This document shows, piece after piece, positions 21,932 to 33,510 of a stretch of DNA of 64,000 nt (positions within the stretch are counted from its first letter, which is position 1; each line of letters begins with the position of its first letter). The translations under genes were made by a program, and so were the position numbers. The notes under the pieces were generated by a model. The model ran no database searches and was not told the origin of the DNA. It saw only the letters and a program-made list of their open reading frames with translations. Location of the stretch: the NCBI GenBank assembly GCA_020744425.1, contig JAGMUV010000015.1, positions 1,426,001-1,490,000 of the forward strand, read 5' to 3'. This stretch comes from Dactylonectria macrodidyma. Its lineage: Eukaryota; Ascomycota; Sordariomycetes; Hypocreales; Nectriaceae.

Positions 21932-24488
21932 TCAGGTGCTTTTGTCCGTCAAGTCGTCCGCACCCGGCAACGGCCACGCCAGACTATCAAGATCAAGCGA
22001 GTCAGCAAGATTCATCAATTGCTCAGCGTCCAGACCATGATAAAGCCCAAACTCAGTCGAAAAGTCGATGTCCAACGATTGCACATCGATTTCACCCGCT
22101 GTGCACGTATCAATTATTTCAGCACTTGCATGTTCCTCTAGAGCCGTAGGAACCTCCCACCCTGGTGATAGCCGCTTAAGCAGATTTTCGAGCATCTTGA
22201 GCTCTGAGTAGGTCATCCCTGCCATACTGTTGCCACGAGAGTCCATTTCGTCGAGAATGGCGTAGGCGCGCTGGGACCACGGGGAATGATCGTGTAGCAG
22301 TGACGGATCAACGACTGCTGCTATAAGCAGCGCAATCGTCGAAGTAAATGTTGCATCCAGGTCAAAGGGCAAGAATGTTTCTAAAAATGTCAAGCTATCG
22401 TCAGTCGAGGCTTATGTAACTAAGTGGGTAGCAATAAGAAGATGGGGACTGCAACCTACCTAGAAGTCCCTGATCCAAGAGATGTGAAAGGATCGTCAGA
22501 GCCTGCTGGGCAGACTCGACACATATCCGAAGTAGACAATGAATAGTCTCGGATTGTAGCCAGCGCATCATGACCGACTCCGAGTGGCCGAGTTTTGACT
22601 GGAGAAAGATGTAGAGGAGCGGCCTGGTTGTTAGGATAACACACTGTCCGCCTTTAGCAACTTCTACCGGTCTTTGGCTCTGTACAAGCTTACATGATGC
22701 TGTTGGAGATGTAAATGTGCCGCTATCCGAGATATACCACAATTGCTGTCGTTCTCGTTGATGTTGAATGATTCATTGAGTTGCTCCGTGATATTGGCTA
22801 TCCTTCTGAGAACGGATTGCGTGGCGCCGAGGTAACGGCTATCAAGCTTCCCTTCGATGCCATAAACAGCTACCACCCATGAGTAAAGTAAGCCTCAAGA
22901 CCAGGTCGCTGGGCAACTCACTCTGATCAATCATGGCCAACGTCTGTGCGAATCGAACCTGAAGTTGCAATGCACTCGAAATTTGCGGCTGGCCTGGAGG
23001 TGTTGGGATAGGCGTGCTGATGCTCTCCTCTGCGATAGCCATAGGAACGCCCAAGAGCGAGCCCATCCTCCGCTCTAGGATATAGATGGTCCACCACGCG
23101 GCCCGGCATCTCTCCACATAAGAGCCATCCATATAACGGCTCTGCATCTCTGTATGCATCCCGTGTTCAAGCGCTATGGAAAGAGCTTGGCCAATCTGTG
23201 CCCGTCAGTGTCCAGTCATTTGCAAGCACGTCGTCGGCTTACATTCTGGTATGCTGCTGGGCGGCAGTCAATGCACTGGAGGTAGAGAGCCACGCATGCT
23301 AGGACCTGCATCTTCTCGATGGGATCGGCTTTTAAAAAGGTAAAATCTGGCATGGATCTCATCGCGTGTAGGAAGAGGTCGCCTCCAGGCGGCCTTTGCA
23401 CCTTGGAAGGCTGGTTCACAAATGCTTGGCCAAATGCTAGAATGAGAAGGTAATGGATATACCACAGCGCCGAAACGGCAGAACGCCCTGTGGGATCTTG
23501 ATGGAATGAGTCAAACTGCTTCATGAAAGCTCGCTCCTCAAACAGGTGAAAGAGTTGGCAGCAGTGAAACTTGAATGCGTTGATAAGGTGCAGAGCAAAG
23601 TCTCGAGTCGGAAGAGTTGGATATTGAGCAAGAGGCTCCCTTTCGCCATTCCACTTCAGATCGTAGACATTTCCATCGAAGAGCAAGTCGGAAGTAGGCA
23701 ATGGAGTCTCCATCAGCCGCTCGTACGTCATCGTGAGGACCCTTCGACCGAAGGCCCAGTTGGAGGATGTTCCCATGAAGACTGCAATCATTAGTAGCCA
23801 TCCGTGTCATACTCTTATGGGTTGTGGTCCCTACCAGGGTGCCCAGTAGGCCCAGGGACCCAATCGGTAGTATGAAAAGCAAGTGGATTCGTCAAAGGTG
23901 CTTCAGACGCGGTATTTGCCCCATGACTTGGTCGTTTGAGAACTGACAGGTCGAGTGCGCTTTCAGTTGGCTGGCTGAAAGCTTGACGACTTGCTGAGGT
24001 ACTAGCATTGCCATCTGAATCGAGTCTAAGTACCAATTGGTCGGTTTGAGCTGCCGAACAAGACTCACCATGCTGGGGGCTCGAAGGCCACTGATTCGCG
24101 GTCCCGGGAGACTCTGACTGACGGACCCTGCGTTCTAGTGACGCCAGCTTGTCGTGAAGACCATCGATATACCTGTTAAGAGAGACGTGAGCACACCTGT
24201 CAGCGGACAGAGCAGGGAACGAGGTGGATGAATGATCTACCTTCTAGTCACCAGCACCTTGTCGGTCTGATCGTCATAATTGCAAGCCAGATTTCTCCTC
24301 TTACACGGCTCACAGGGCCGGGAGCCGGAGCACTTTATCTTCTGATCCCGGCATCTTTTACAACTACCGCCAATCGCCGTGAGCTATTGCACACTGCAGG
24401 TGAGTTGAGGGATGGGTAGGGGCCCTTACGCCTTGTGGTTACGTCTTCTGGTCACACGACTCCGCTCGCCCAAAGTTTTAGTCGACAT
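21932..24488 (-). CDS. Zn2Cys6 transcription factor (regulator 3)
   Basis: A nuclear regulator of 695 aa in nine exons: 24488-24430, 24363-24241, 24172-24069, 24014-23835, 23781-23243, 23195-22922, 22869-22694, 22643-22460 and 22380-21932. The first intron splits the Zn cluster just before its first cysteine; after splicing it reads C-x2-C-x6-C-x5-C-x2-C-x6-C with RDQKIK. IDGLHDKLASLERRV is the following coiled coil. The middle homology domain includes FHLFEERAFMKQFDSF, SIALEHGMHTEM, RCRAAWWTIYILERRMGSLLG and an atypical ALQLQVRFAQ. The C-terminal part is acidic (DVQSLDIDFSTEF). It is a full-length gene with no sign of decay. Confidence 0.93.
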
Positions 24489-24860
24489 TTGGGAGCATCG
24501 GCCAGGTTGAAAGCGTCTCGGCGATCTGGCTGGTACTGGGTAAAAAATGAGATGAGGGGTCATAGAAGACATGTGACGAGTTGTTTATCTACTCGCGGAG
24601 AATTTCCTAATGTGGCAATTGCAAAAGGCGCATTCCTCACCCGATGCCCGTACTAGAGGAACACGCCATTGGGCAAACAATAAGTTAGCTTTAAAGGAAA
24701 ATCAGCAAGGGGAAGAGCAGAGCGATGAGACTTTGTCGAGGTATGAGAAAAACATGTATTTTACTATCTTCCCTTCCTAGCTACTTAAGCTAGAGGGCAA
24801 CTTTAAGGGCTTGCTTAATGCCAACCACGCATTCAGAGATTTGAGCCACACCAAAAACGA

Positions 24861-25997
24861 CTAGAGCCTCGACTCGGGGGCCTGTTGAATGGGGAACTTG
24901 GAGATATCATCACTCGTCTTCCCATCAATCGCAAGCTCAGCCGTCACTCTTCCAATAGCAGGCGCGAATTTGAACGCATGGCCATTGCCCATTGCGACGA
25001 TGATGTTAGGGTGCTTCTTCAAGGGACCAATCATAAACTGACGATCCGGCGTCAGGGCATACTGGCAAGTCACTGTGCGCAGTGCCTCGCCGTGGTCAGG
25101 AATGATGGTGTCCATGAAGTTTGTCAGCTTGCGCTGTAGCTCTGGAGAGTGTTGAAAAGTCCTCTGGTCAGGCGGCATGATGTTCTGCTGCGCGTCCTGG
25201 CCAGCCTTGATCGTCGGCTCGCCGTAGGTGGGGAAACCGTAGTACCACGTCTCGCCAGCCCAGATCCAAACAGGGAACCGCTCCGGGTCGAATTTGTCGG
25301 GGTTCGACGGCTTGAAGTAGGTGATTTGCTCTTGCATGACAGTGAGCTGTGGGATCTCGGCGCCGAGCGGCTTGAGAAGCTTATTGGCCCAGGCGTCGGC
25401 GGCAAGGATGACTTTGCCGGCGCGGACTTGGCCGTTAGAGGTCTGGATGATGACGCCGTCGTCGGTGGGGGTCAGGAGGTCAACGCGTGTCTTCTCGCGG
25501 AGAACGGCTCCGTTGGCGCGGGCTTGGTATTGCATAGTAGTGACGGACTTGGCAGCGTGAGCAATACCCGTGTCGGCGGTGTAGACGCATTCAACGCCAT
25601 CGGGGACTCGGAACCCAGGCCAGCGCTCGTTGACCTGCTTAGTGTTAAGAAGCTCATAAGGAACACCATTGGCCTCCAGACTCTTCATGAAGTTGCTAGC
25701 AAGTGTAGGTCCCTCTTTCGGGATAAGAACAACGCCGCCAGTAATATTTAGCAGAGTCAGGCCCGACCGTCGCTCCAGCTCAGCCCAGTCTTTATATGCT
25801 GATCGGGCGAGGGCGACGAACTCGGAGTTTTCGTACGAAGTTCGGACGATGCGGGAAGTATCGTGGGATGCGCCGCGGACGTGACCCAGCTCGAACTGCT
25901 CGAAGCCGATGACCTTGGCTCCCTTAATGGCAGCGTGGTAGGCAGCTCCGCTACCGAGGGCACCGAGACCGACAACAGCGATATCATATCGTTCCAT
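24861..25997 (-). CDS. FAD-dependent amine oxidase, sarcosine-oxidase-like
   Basis: An oxidase of the DAO/monomeric sarcosine oxidase family, 378 aa in one exon. It would oxidise an N-methyl or secondary amino acid (sarcosine, pipecolate or a fructosyl-amino-acid-like amine) with O2, giving H2O2. The N-terminal FAD site is VVGLGALGSGAAYHA; GASHDTSRIVRTSYE is the typical second FAD motif. TVTCQYALTPDRQF carries the cysteine that binds FAD covalently in this family, and MGNGHAFKFAPAIG is the C-terminal motif. The last three residues are SRL, an accepted peroxisomal PTS1 variant, so it probably acts in peroxisomes with catalase. Exact substrate not deducible. Confidence 0.93.
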   Translation of the reverse strand: MERYDIAVVGLGALGSGAAYHAAIKGAKVIGFEQFELGHVRGASHDTSRIVRTSYENSEFVALARSAYKDWAELERRSGLTLLNITGGVVLIPKEGPTLASNFMKSLEANGVPYELLNTKQVNERWPGFRVPDGVECVYTADTGIAHAAKSVTTMQYQARANGAVLREKTRVDLLTPTDDGVIIQTSNGQVRAGKVILAADAWANKLLKPLGAEIPQLTVMQEQITYFKPSNPDKFDPERFPVWIWAGETWYYGFPTYGEPTIKAGQDAQQNIMPPDQRTFQHSPELQRKLTNFMDTIIPDHGEALRTVTCQYALTPDRQFMIGPLKKHPNIIVAMGNGHAFKFAPAIGRVTAELAIDGKTSDDISKFPIQQAPESRL

Positions 25998-27299
25998 TTT
26001 ATGTCGTGAGGTTGTTATTGAGTGTAGACGGAGGAGAGGGTTAAATTACTGGTGAGTGATGGAGAGTTGATTGATTATCTAGCGAACAGTTGTCATCAAG
26101 GGCATCGTCAGCAACCATATATACCCATACGTACACTAACGACGTCAGGGAGATAACAAGACAAGATCTGTTCTGTTGCGTAGTCTACAACGCGATTATT
26201 GGTGGCTCAGACGAACCGGGTCGTCTCCCACATTCACTCCCGATAAATCCGATCTTGCATGCTCGGTGCTTGATGCCGGCGCCCCCAATTCAAGTCCGAT
26301 AGTTCCGTCTTTGCAGGGCCGGTCCCAATGCCGGTCCCCACTTTTGCGTCGGTGCTTGTGGCCGTAGTGTGGTTTGTCATGTCCGATCAAGAAGGCAGAG
26401 ACTAATTTCGTGACGGCAGTGCATGGAATGTTTCTGGCAACATGCAAATGCCATACGCAATTTAGTGTCTTGAACTAACTTAGGTGCACATGATTCTCGA
26501 ACAGATTGGGGGACCGCAGGTGAGGAACCTCGTTGACATCTTCTGAGTTCGCAGTTTCGCGTCGCAACCATTCAAGATCAAGGTGCATCAGTGACAGCGG
26601 AAAATCAGCAAGCTTGCGGGGACGAGGGTAGGCGCTGGGGTGGCGTCCAACTCGGTACGTTGTACTGAGGCGGGACAGAGGTTCGTACTTGGGTGAGCTA
26701 TTCAACCCTTCGCACAACCTCGAACTATCCTCCTTTGCACGCGAGGCATTCTAACCTATCATATTGGCGACATGGCTGCAGAACGTTCGAGAAGCTGAGT
26801 CTGGCCATGGGTCTCGTCCACACACGGAAAGCTGACAAAAGCGACCGCTGGACACAAAGACGACCCTTTGAGGGCAACGTTGGAGACCGACTTTGACGCC
26901 CTGATTTTAGCGCGAGGAATCCCTGAGTTGGGGTCGTCATGCATGGGGCGAGCATGTGGATCACATCTCAATTGTAGATTGGTGTGCTCCCGATGGTAGG
27001 GAGGCTTGGAAGAGGCCCAAACGACGTGTAATAACCTTGCTTCGTCGCTGACACGTATATAAGTAAAGAAGATAGAGTCGGCTTAAGTGAGGGACGTTGT
27101 TAGGAAACACAACCGTTACAAAGGAGAGAACACTTGAACCTACCTCACTTAGCCTACAGCTAAGTTAGGTGCCACTTTTTATGTCATCTATAGGGCGTGG
27201 GAGTTAAATCATAAAGAGAACTGATTCCGCCGCAGTCTCTAAGATCTCCAATAGGCAAAGATACTTAAAGCCTTCTGATATACCTCAATTTGGTTAAAA
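25998..27299. other. Intergenic, no gene recognised
   Basis: About 1.3 kb between divergent genes. Frames are short and without domains. An imperfect hairpin (about 27145-27172: CCTCACTTAGC ... GCTAAGTTAGG) is the only structure noted. Confidence 0.5.
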
Positions 27300-27870
27300 A
27301 TGAGCTGCGCGCCAGCAATCCGCCAGGCGTGCTCTCGAGGTATCAATATATACAGTGCTACATTCCTTAGTTCTACTACTAATACCTGTGTTATTAGATG
27401 TCCCACTCATCCTGAGCTTTATACAGGCTGCTGCAGAAGAACAAGCTCCTGGAGCTAAAGTCGATGCGACTGAACAGCGTCTCTACAGCACGCTGAACCT
27501 TTCAGACGTGACGGAACCCGAAGAGCGTCGGTTCGCATGGCCAATTCTCATCTTCTCGCCAGATGCGAAACCTGCTGGTCTGTTGATTTACTTCTATAAT
27601 TACTCGACCTGGGCAGCTGCTCCTGGGGTTTGCTTGGAAGAATTATACGTCGTTCCGGAATACAGGCGTCACGGCTATGCTCAACTGCTGATTAAAGCTA
27701 TGGCATCATCTGCGAAGGTGGTTGGCTGCGTAAAGATGGACTGGGTCTGTCTTCAAGGCAATGAAAAAGCTTTAAGGTTCTATGACAAACTTGGAGCGAA
27801 GCGCATGGAAGATTGGGCCGTGCTTAAGGTTGATGAGGTTGGTATTGCAAGGCTATTAAATGGAGAATAA
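27300..27870 (+). CDS. GNAT-family N-acetyltransferase 1
   Basis: An acetyl-CoA dependent acetyltransferase of 170 aa resembling diamine (spermidine/spermine) or thialysine acetyltransferases. A 40-nt first exon, 27300-27339 (MSCAPAIRQACSR), joins 27398-27870; the 58-nt intron has a textbook CTACTAATAC branch site and restores the family start, RDVPLILSFIQAAAEE. Acetyl-CoA binding motif A is LEELYVVPEYRRHGYAQLLIK, with R-x2-G-x-A replaced by RRHGYA. Motif B is KMDWVCLQGNEKALRFYDKLGAKRM. An alternative reading from GTG at 27355 would translate the intron and is less likely. Confidence 0.88.
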
Positions 27871-28478
27871 TAACATCTGTCTAATGCACCTTACTCAAGC
27901 ATGGCCTTATTACATGTGGAGCGTCCCATATTGTTAGCGTCCCACAGCCAGTTTTTATGACAGCTGTGGACGTCGTCTATAGAAGAAAGGTCCAAGATTC
28001 AGTAAATATGAAGACGTAATAGTCACAGAGCAGAGTGCGGGGGTGGATGAAAGTATAATAACAGGGCTTGCTAATATGTAACGGCCATGCACTCAAGCCA
28101 GCCCGTACATAGTATAGGGTAGTTCAAGGGAGGATTGCTAAGGAATAAACCAGGGCTCAAATTAGCAGAACGCTTAGGTACACTTACTGAGCTGTTCGAA
28201 GTGTTACGCTATGTAATATTCAATGTACGATGATGCTTAGCAGCCAGGGTAGATTGAGGTAACCAGGTTATGTTGATAGCTGAGTGGCTGGCGTTCTAGT
28301 GACAGCCATTTCTGACCGCCCAATGGCCTGTCCGGGCCTTTCATGAGTGGTGATAAATCTCACTCTCTGGAGCTCTAAACCAAAACTCTAAGCCCCAGGC
28401 CCTAGGTTCCAATACACTATCCAAGCCAGCTTGCATTTTTATACCAAATTTATAAAAATAGCAATACACTGCTGTTAT
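27871..28478. other. Convergent intergenic region
   Basis: About 600 bp between convergent genes. Nothing coding or repeated was seen. Confidence 0.5.
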
Positions 28479-30134
28479 TTACATTAGCATAGTGATTCCG
28501 AGCCTATCTGTAAACGGGCTGTTCCAGATGCCTGTTGAGTTCAGTTGCTTGTACACTGCCAACCACTTATCCGATTGAGAATACTTGATAGCAAGATCGC
28601 CCTTTTGCACTGTATCCAAATCTAGACCCCAGTGCACCCTAACGCCTTTGCCATCTGGTCCCGAACAGAGCTGCTGCGTCATGAACGTCAGAAGCTTCTG
28701 GCCTGTGTTGATGCCAAAAAGCATATCCATCTCAACCATCATGGTTGTCCGGCCTTCCTGTGGAGCCAGAAAAGCATCAGAAGCTTTGACAAACCGGAGC
28801 GCAAACGGGCCGGCGAGAAACCATTGATGATCCTTGGCCGCTTGTTGAAACAACCCTAGAATGCGGTCCACAATGGCAACGATATCTTGAGTAGCATCAA
28901 AAGACAGCTCCATGGCGTAGGCTTTCACGTTATCAACCGCGCCGATGTTGAGTACTTCGAAGCTCTTGTCAACGTAATTTTCATCCTGCAAGGTTCTCAT
29001 TGCTGTTGAGATAGTGCCAGGGCTTAACCTGGGCCAGCGATTGAGAACCCACACAAGTACGTCCTCGGCGTAAGGTATCTCGGCGATAAGACCCGCCAGC
29101 CAGTTTGCAAATCCACGACCCCCGCCAGCTTTTGTTCCCGTGGGAGGAACATTTCGCACAATTGTCACGGCAAAGTTCTTGCCCAAGGTAGGATACGGGT
29201 TCAGATCGATTTCAAAGTAGTGGTTGCTTAGAGGCTGAGAAGAGATTCCACTTGCAAGCTCGGATTTGTAGTCTTGCCAGGTCGTGAGGGTGCGTGTTTC
29301 ATCGAGGAGAAATGAAGGCACCACTTCGAGGATGTATGAGTGGATCAAGCCCAAGCAACCCATTGCAACAAGTGCAGCACGGAACCAGTCGTCGTCTTGC
29401 TTCAACACCTGGGCGACGCTTGATTTGAATTTGGCTGGGTCCGAGATTCCATCTTTTGGCTCAATTTGATAGATTGTTTCTGACTCCGAGACCAGAACAA
29501 TTCCTCGAACTAGACTTGCAAGATTGCCAAGAGCGATGCCGCTACCATGCGTGCCTGTCGAGATAGCGCCAGCAAGTGTCTGCCCATCGTATGCGCCCAT
29601 GGTTGCAAGAGCTTTGCCCGCTTTGTCAAGCTGAGCGTTAAGAGACTTGATGGTGATTCCACTCTCAACACAAACATGGCTCTCAGCATCCGAGGGATTC
29701 TTGAGAGTCGCGGGGTCAATCTCCAAGAACTTGTTCATTCCGTGGGGGTCGAGTAGAATCCCGTTGGTCGGACACACGTCTGAGAACGAATGTCCTGAAC
29801 CTACTGCCCTGACTTGAAGCTTCTGGGCTATTCCATCTCGGACAGCGGCCGATAAATCGGAAATACCCTGAGGGTAGCGTTTTTCTTTGGGATAGCACTT
29901 CTGCCAACCAATGCAGTTTTGCCACTGGGGAACAGAAGATTCTTCCGTGCTTTGAAGATATGTCGGGGCCTTTTCATCGCACTCTTCCTTGAATGCTTTG
30001 ATCTCCTCAAACAACTCTTTGTTTTGCTCCGGGTCCATGATACGACGCTGCATCGCCTCAACCAAAGCGTCGTCGTTTGGTTCATTGTCAAACTTGCGGA
30101 CTAGGTCGGCTGCAGACAAATCAAGATAGTCCAT
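28479..30134 (-). CDS. FAD-linked aldonolactone oxidase (VAO family)
   Basis: A flavoprotein oxidase, 551 aa in one exon, related to L-gulonolactone and D-arabinono-1,4-lactone oxidases. The N-terminal FAD-binding domain shows VRAVGSGHSFSDVCPTNG, where the GSGHS histidine is the usual covalent flavin site, and LATMGAYDGQTLAGAISTGT followed by HGSG, the second FAD contact. The C-terminal ALO domain ends with VRVHWGLDLDTVQKGDL and KQLNSTGIWNSPFTDRLG; HWG is characteristic. There is no signal peptide; about 100 residues precede the FAD domain, which is longer than in the yeast enzyme. It may work on sugar lactones or a related alcohol; substrate remains open. Confidence 0.9.
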   Translation of the reverse strand: MDYLDLSAADLVRKFDNEPNDDALVEAMQRRIMDPEQNKELFEEIKAFKEECDEKAPTYLQSTEESSVPQWQNCIGWQKCYPKEKRYPQGISDLSAAVRDGIAQKLQVRAVGSGHSFSDVCPTNGILLDPHGMNKFLEIDPATLKNPSDAESHVCVESGITIKSLNAQLDKAGKALATMGAYDGQTLAGAISTGTHGSGIALGNLASLVRGIVLVSESETIYQIEPKDGISDPAKFKSSVAQVLKQDDDWFRAALVAMGCLGLIHSYILEVVPSFLLDETRTLTTWQDYKSELASGISSQPLSNHYFEIDLNPYPTLGKNFAVTIVRNVPPTGTKAGGGRGFANWLAGLIAEIPYAEDVLVWVLNRWPRLSPGTISTAMRTLQDENYVDKSFEVLNIGAVDNVKAYAMELSFDATQDIVAIVDRILGLFQQAAKDHQWFLAGPFALRFVKASDAFLAPQEGRTTMMVEMDMLFGINTGQKLLTFMTQQLCSGPDGKGVRVHWGLDLDTVQKGDLAIKYSQSDKWLAVYKQLNSTGIWNSPFTDRLGITMLM

Positions 30135-32339
30135 GGTGGGAGCAGTGAAACGAATTCTTAGTAAAAATGTGGATTTAATAAAAATGAGGATTTAGTAAAA
30201 ATGAGAATTTTGTGAATAGCTCACATGTCCAACTTTGGATGTCACCGCAGTCTTTTATGGGAGTTGAACAACTTCCGCTGGCAGTGTCGTGGTCGGGGTT
30301 CGCCAATGCAATTCAGTGAGGAATGTGATAGAGATGTAGCGAGTTTTCAGCTGTGCTCTGCCGCTTTGCTCGCTAACTCGAATCGGACATATGCGCCAAA
30401 TTGCTGTGTGTTGTTGGCTGAAAAACGCCACAACGATAGGACTATCGAATTCAAAAATGCAGCATTTTCCAAAATGAGACAATTACTGGATATCTGTCCT
30501 TCTGAGCTAGGACATCAGCTCATTGTATTCGGGTTTGACCAGCCACTACTGCTGACAGCTCACATCGGCCATGAATCTGGACCTCAGTAGCCCATTTTCT
30601 CTCATAGAATTCTAACTTGAGGGTGTGGTTAGCGTGACAACATGGAGCCTATGTTAATCCTATCGCATACAAACATGTGGTAATGAAAAGAGGACTAGAT
30701 CCAGCAGTGGATATTTGAAATGTAACTGTTGCGGGTCGACGGCGGCCATGGGCCCGTCACGAGTCCCGGACCGGCCGTCGTGTGCATGCAGGCCGGCGCA
30801 AGGGGGCCGCGGACTCGCGGACAGTGCTTTCTTCCCCTCTTTTGCTCTCCTCCTCTTCTCTGCTTCCAGCACTTTTTCTTTCCCCATCATCTCTAGCTTT
30901 CATACATCATTTACATATTTGCTTCGCAAGCCTCTACAAGCCACAACTATGCGCCGTGTTTCTCATCTCGAGACCCCGACATGCTACCCAGAAAAGTGGG
31001 CATGTTGAGTATTAACGTACATAATCACGAGTTAAGATAGCATGCGGACGCTTCGAGGATGCGCCTCCAGCTCCGCAGGGAGAAGCTCATGCACAACGTA
31101 CACTCATTTCGTAGTGGCGCATCCAGCCGTTCCGTCGTCTTTATTGGCCATAACCTGGTCAGAATTGTCATCATGCATATTAGCTAGTGGACGTATTGGC
31201 ATCGTACGCTAGGCCGATCTACGCCATCGAGGGTCTCTTACATGCCAGCTACGAGGATAAATACAAGTATTTGCCTGGAGCGATTGCCAATCTGGTGTTT
31301 CTAGGCGCCCCTTGTGGGGCACGAGGTGGCAACCATTCCCCGCTTCTGTGGTGCAACTAACACGACTGGCTAACATATAGAAAACAGTTAGAGGAATGAT
31401 ACATATGGAGTTGCTGATGCCTAGAGCCTATATCAAGGCTCTAGATTATTAAAGAGGCGTCCGCTTGTAGACTAGGTCCTAGGAGGAACGCTCTGCAGAC
31501 CGACCATTGAATATTAGCAAATACCATTGCCCAGCTGACCGCTCGACCTAGACTTGACACTCGCGCTCATGAATGGTTACAGGGTGAATGGAAGGCATCA
31601 CCTTCCCTAAGCGCGCCTCTTCCGCTATACTTTTCTCATGGCCCTAGATATTTTACACCTTGTCCCATTGGTGAGAATGAAGCAAAGACTTGGGCTACCT
31701 GGTATCACCGAGAAGAAACCTTACCTCGTCAATGGAATTAGCTGTTTAATGGCAGATGGAATCGCCCTTTGAGACAGACGGTCTTGGAGAAAATAAAAGG
31801 GACTGGACAATTCGACCTGTTTGTTTGCAATGCGTTTGTTTGTATGGAATATCGATAAAGACGATGAGAGGATATCGTGAAACCGTTTTAATCGGGTTGA
31901 TGCAGGAGGCGGGAATAGCGTGTTTTAAAAAAAACGGGTCGGAATGGTCCCGTCAGCATGATTGCTATTGAAAGCTAGCCGCAGCAGGATGCATAGGAAT
32001 ATTGTGTTATGATTGATCTGACTAGCTAGAAAAGGGGAGACGCCGCGGTCGGCTTTGTGATCAGCGATGTCGGTTGTTGCCTTACAAATTAGGTGTAAAT
32101 CGGGACGGTGGCTAAACCCGGATTGTACGGTCGGATCCACACCAACAGTAACACAGCCCGAAGATAAAGGCCCCTAGAGACAGTGGCTAACGAGCCAGAT
32201 TAGGACGGCAAGATGAGAAAAAAATGCCGGACGAGAGGGGGTGACACTGCACGAAGGAAGCGTTAAAGCATGCACTTATTGATTAGGCAGGAAGCGAGCT
32301 GACTGACTACGAGGGGGGATTACATGCACGACTGCGTAC

Positions 32340-32398
<59 letters not shown>

Positions 32399-32521
32399 GT
32401 CGCGTCATCGACCTAAAACTGCGGGGTTTATCCAAGCCTGACACTTTCATTCAGGACTCTTCAACACCCTTCTTCCGCAAGAGGCTTCCTGGTGGCGACT
32501 AATCTGGGACCAACCGTCTAA
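30135..32521. other. Long intergenic region
   Basis: About 2.4 kb without a recognised gene. A plus-strand frame at 30225-30590 (121 codons) starts near the divergent promoter but has no known domain. A pyrimidine-rich leader with no gene behind it lies at about 30828-30900. A TAG trinucleotide repeat sits at its right end, shortly before the next gene. Confidence 0.45.
32341..32398. repeat. GTA/TAG trinucleotide microsatellite
   Basis: Nineteen uninterrupted GTA units, 57 nt, about 125 bp upstream of the Ap4A phosphorylase-like start codon. Length should vary between strains. Confidence 0.98.
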
Positions 32522-33510
32522 ATGATTGAGCAAGGAACAAACGGAGATGGGCCGGGACGGACGCTGCTCGTCGCCGCTCCATCCGGCAGCGCTCCTACTG
32601 AGTCTGAATTTCTGACCGCCTTTGACCAGCTAGTCGAGGATGGTATGATCCAGTACGACTACTCGTTTTTAACGGAGACCCGAGAGATTAATGGTATTCA
32701 CGTGAGCAACTGAGTAACTCGACTTCGCATTTTCCATGCTAACCCTCGACGTCAAAGTTCGAGTTTCGCATTTCCAAAGCCCTGAGGAACAAGCCTGCCG
32801 ATGTTCATGCACCTGTGGTTCTGAATAGCTCTATGGGCGAGAACCCCAGGCCGGGTAGCGATATCAACACCGTTGGCACGGAACTGTGCAACCTGGGGCT
32901 TACTCACTTTCTTGCCTTCAATGGCTTCTCATCTTATCGTCCGCACTACCTGCTTCTCACTGCCGACGGGCACCGAAGACAAAGAGAGCCGTTGGACATT
33001 GAGGACTTTCGCGCAATCCATGCATTCCTTCATTTGAATAACAGCGACTATCTCGTATTCTTCAATTGCAAGGCCGAGTCGGGATGTAGTAGAGATCACA
33101 AACATCTCCAGGCTATCCCCAAGGATTCCTTTGGCAGCAAGCCATGGATCAACGTGGACAAGGTCGAAAACGTCCTGCCATATGCCTACCACGAGCAAAA
33201 ATTTGATCAAGAGCTGAGCCCGGATGTCAGCTTGGGCCTGTACAAGGAGGGCCTGCAACAAGTTGAGCGAGCCTTGGGCCAAAAGACCACCGAGAAGGAT
33301 GGCGCTCCGTCACACAATGTGATTATGGACAGACACAGAATGGCCATCATGCCACGGCGGGCGGCTGGTATTGATCCGCTAGGGGCCAACTCGGGTGGCA
33401 TGCTGGGTATGATCTGGGTTGGGAGTGAAGACGCCATGCAAAAGTGGCTCGAGATAGGGCCAGACAGAATCATGGCTGCTGGAGGTGTGCCAAAGCCAGA
33501 ATCGCGCTGA
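32522..33510 (+). CDS. Ap4A phosphorylase / ATP adenylyltransferase-like
   Basis: A nucleotide phosphorylase that would split diadenosine tetraphosphate with phosphate into ADP and ATP. Exons 32522-32701 and 32758-33510 give 310 aa, about the size of yeast Apa1/Apa2; the 56-nt intron has a GCTAAC branch site. The HIT-related active site reads GCSRDHKHLQAIPK, corresponding to the family S/Q-x-H-K-H-L-Q. The C-terminal ATP adenylyltransferase domain has HNVIMDRHRMAIMPRR and GMLGMIWVGSED. The usual SQPHKH is changed to SRDHKH, but the two histidines remain. Likely cytosolic. Confidence 0.9.

Noticed and set aside
27355..27870. GTG-started reading of the GNAT gene with a hydrophobic N-terminus
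   Set aside because: The hydrophobic stretch is the translated intron; splicing 27339 to 27398 restores a normal GNAT start and a consensus branch site.
30225..30590. Plus-strand frame of 121 codons divergent from the aldonolactone oxidase
   Set aside because: Open by length only; no domain, composition unlike the neighbouring genes.
32341..32398. Trinucleotide repeat considered as a CRISPR-like or regulatory array
   Set aside because: It is a simple microsatellite with no spacers; CRISPR arrays are not expected in a fungal genome and none were seen.
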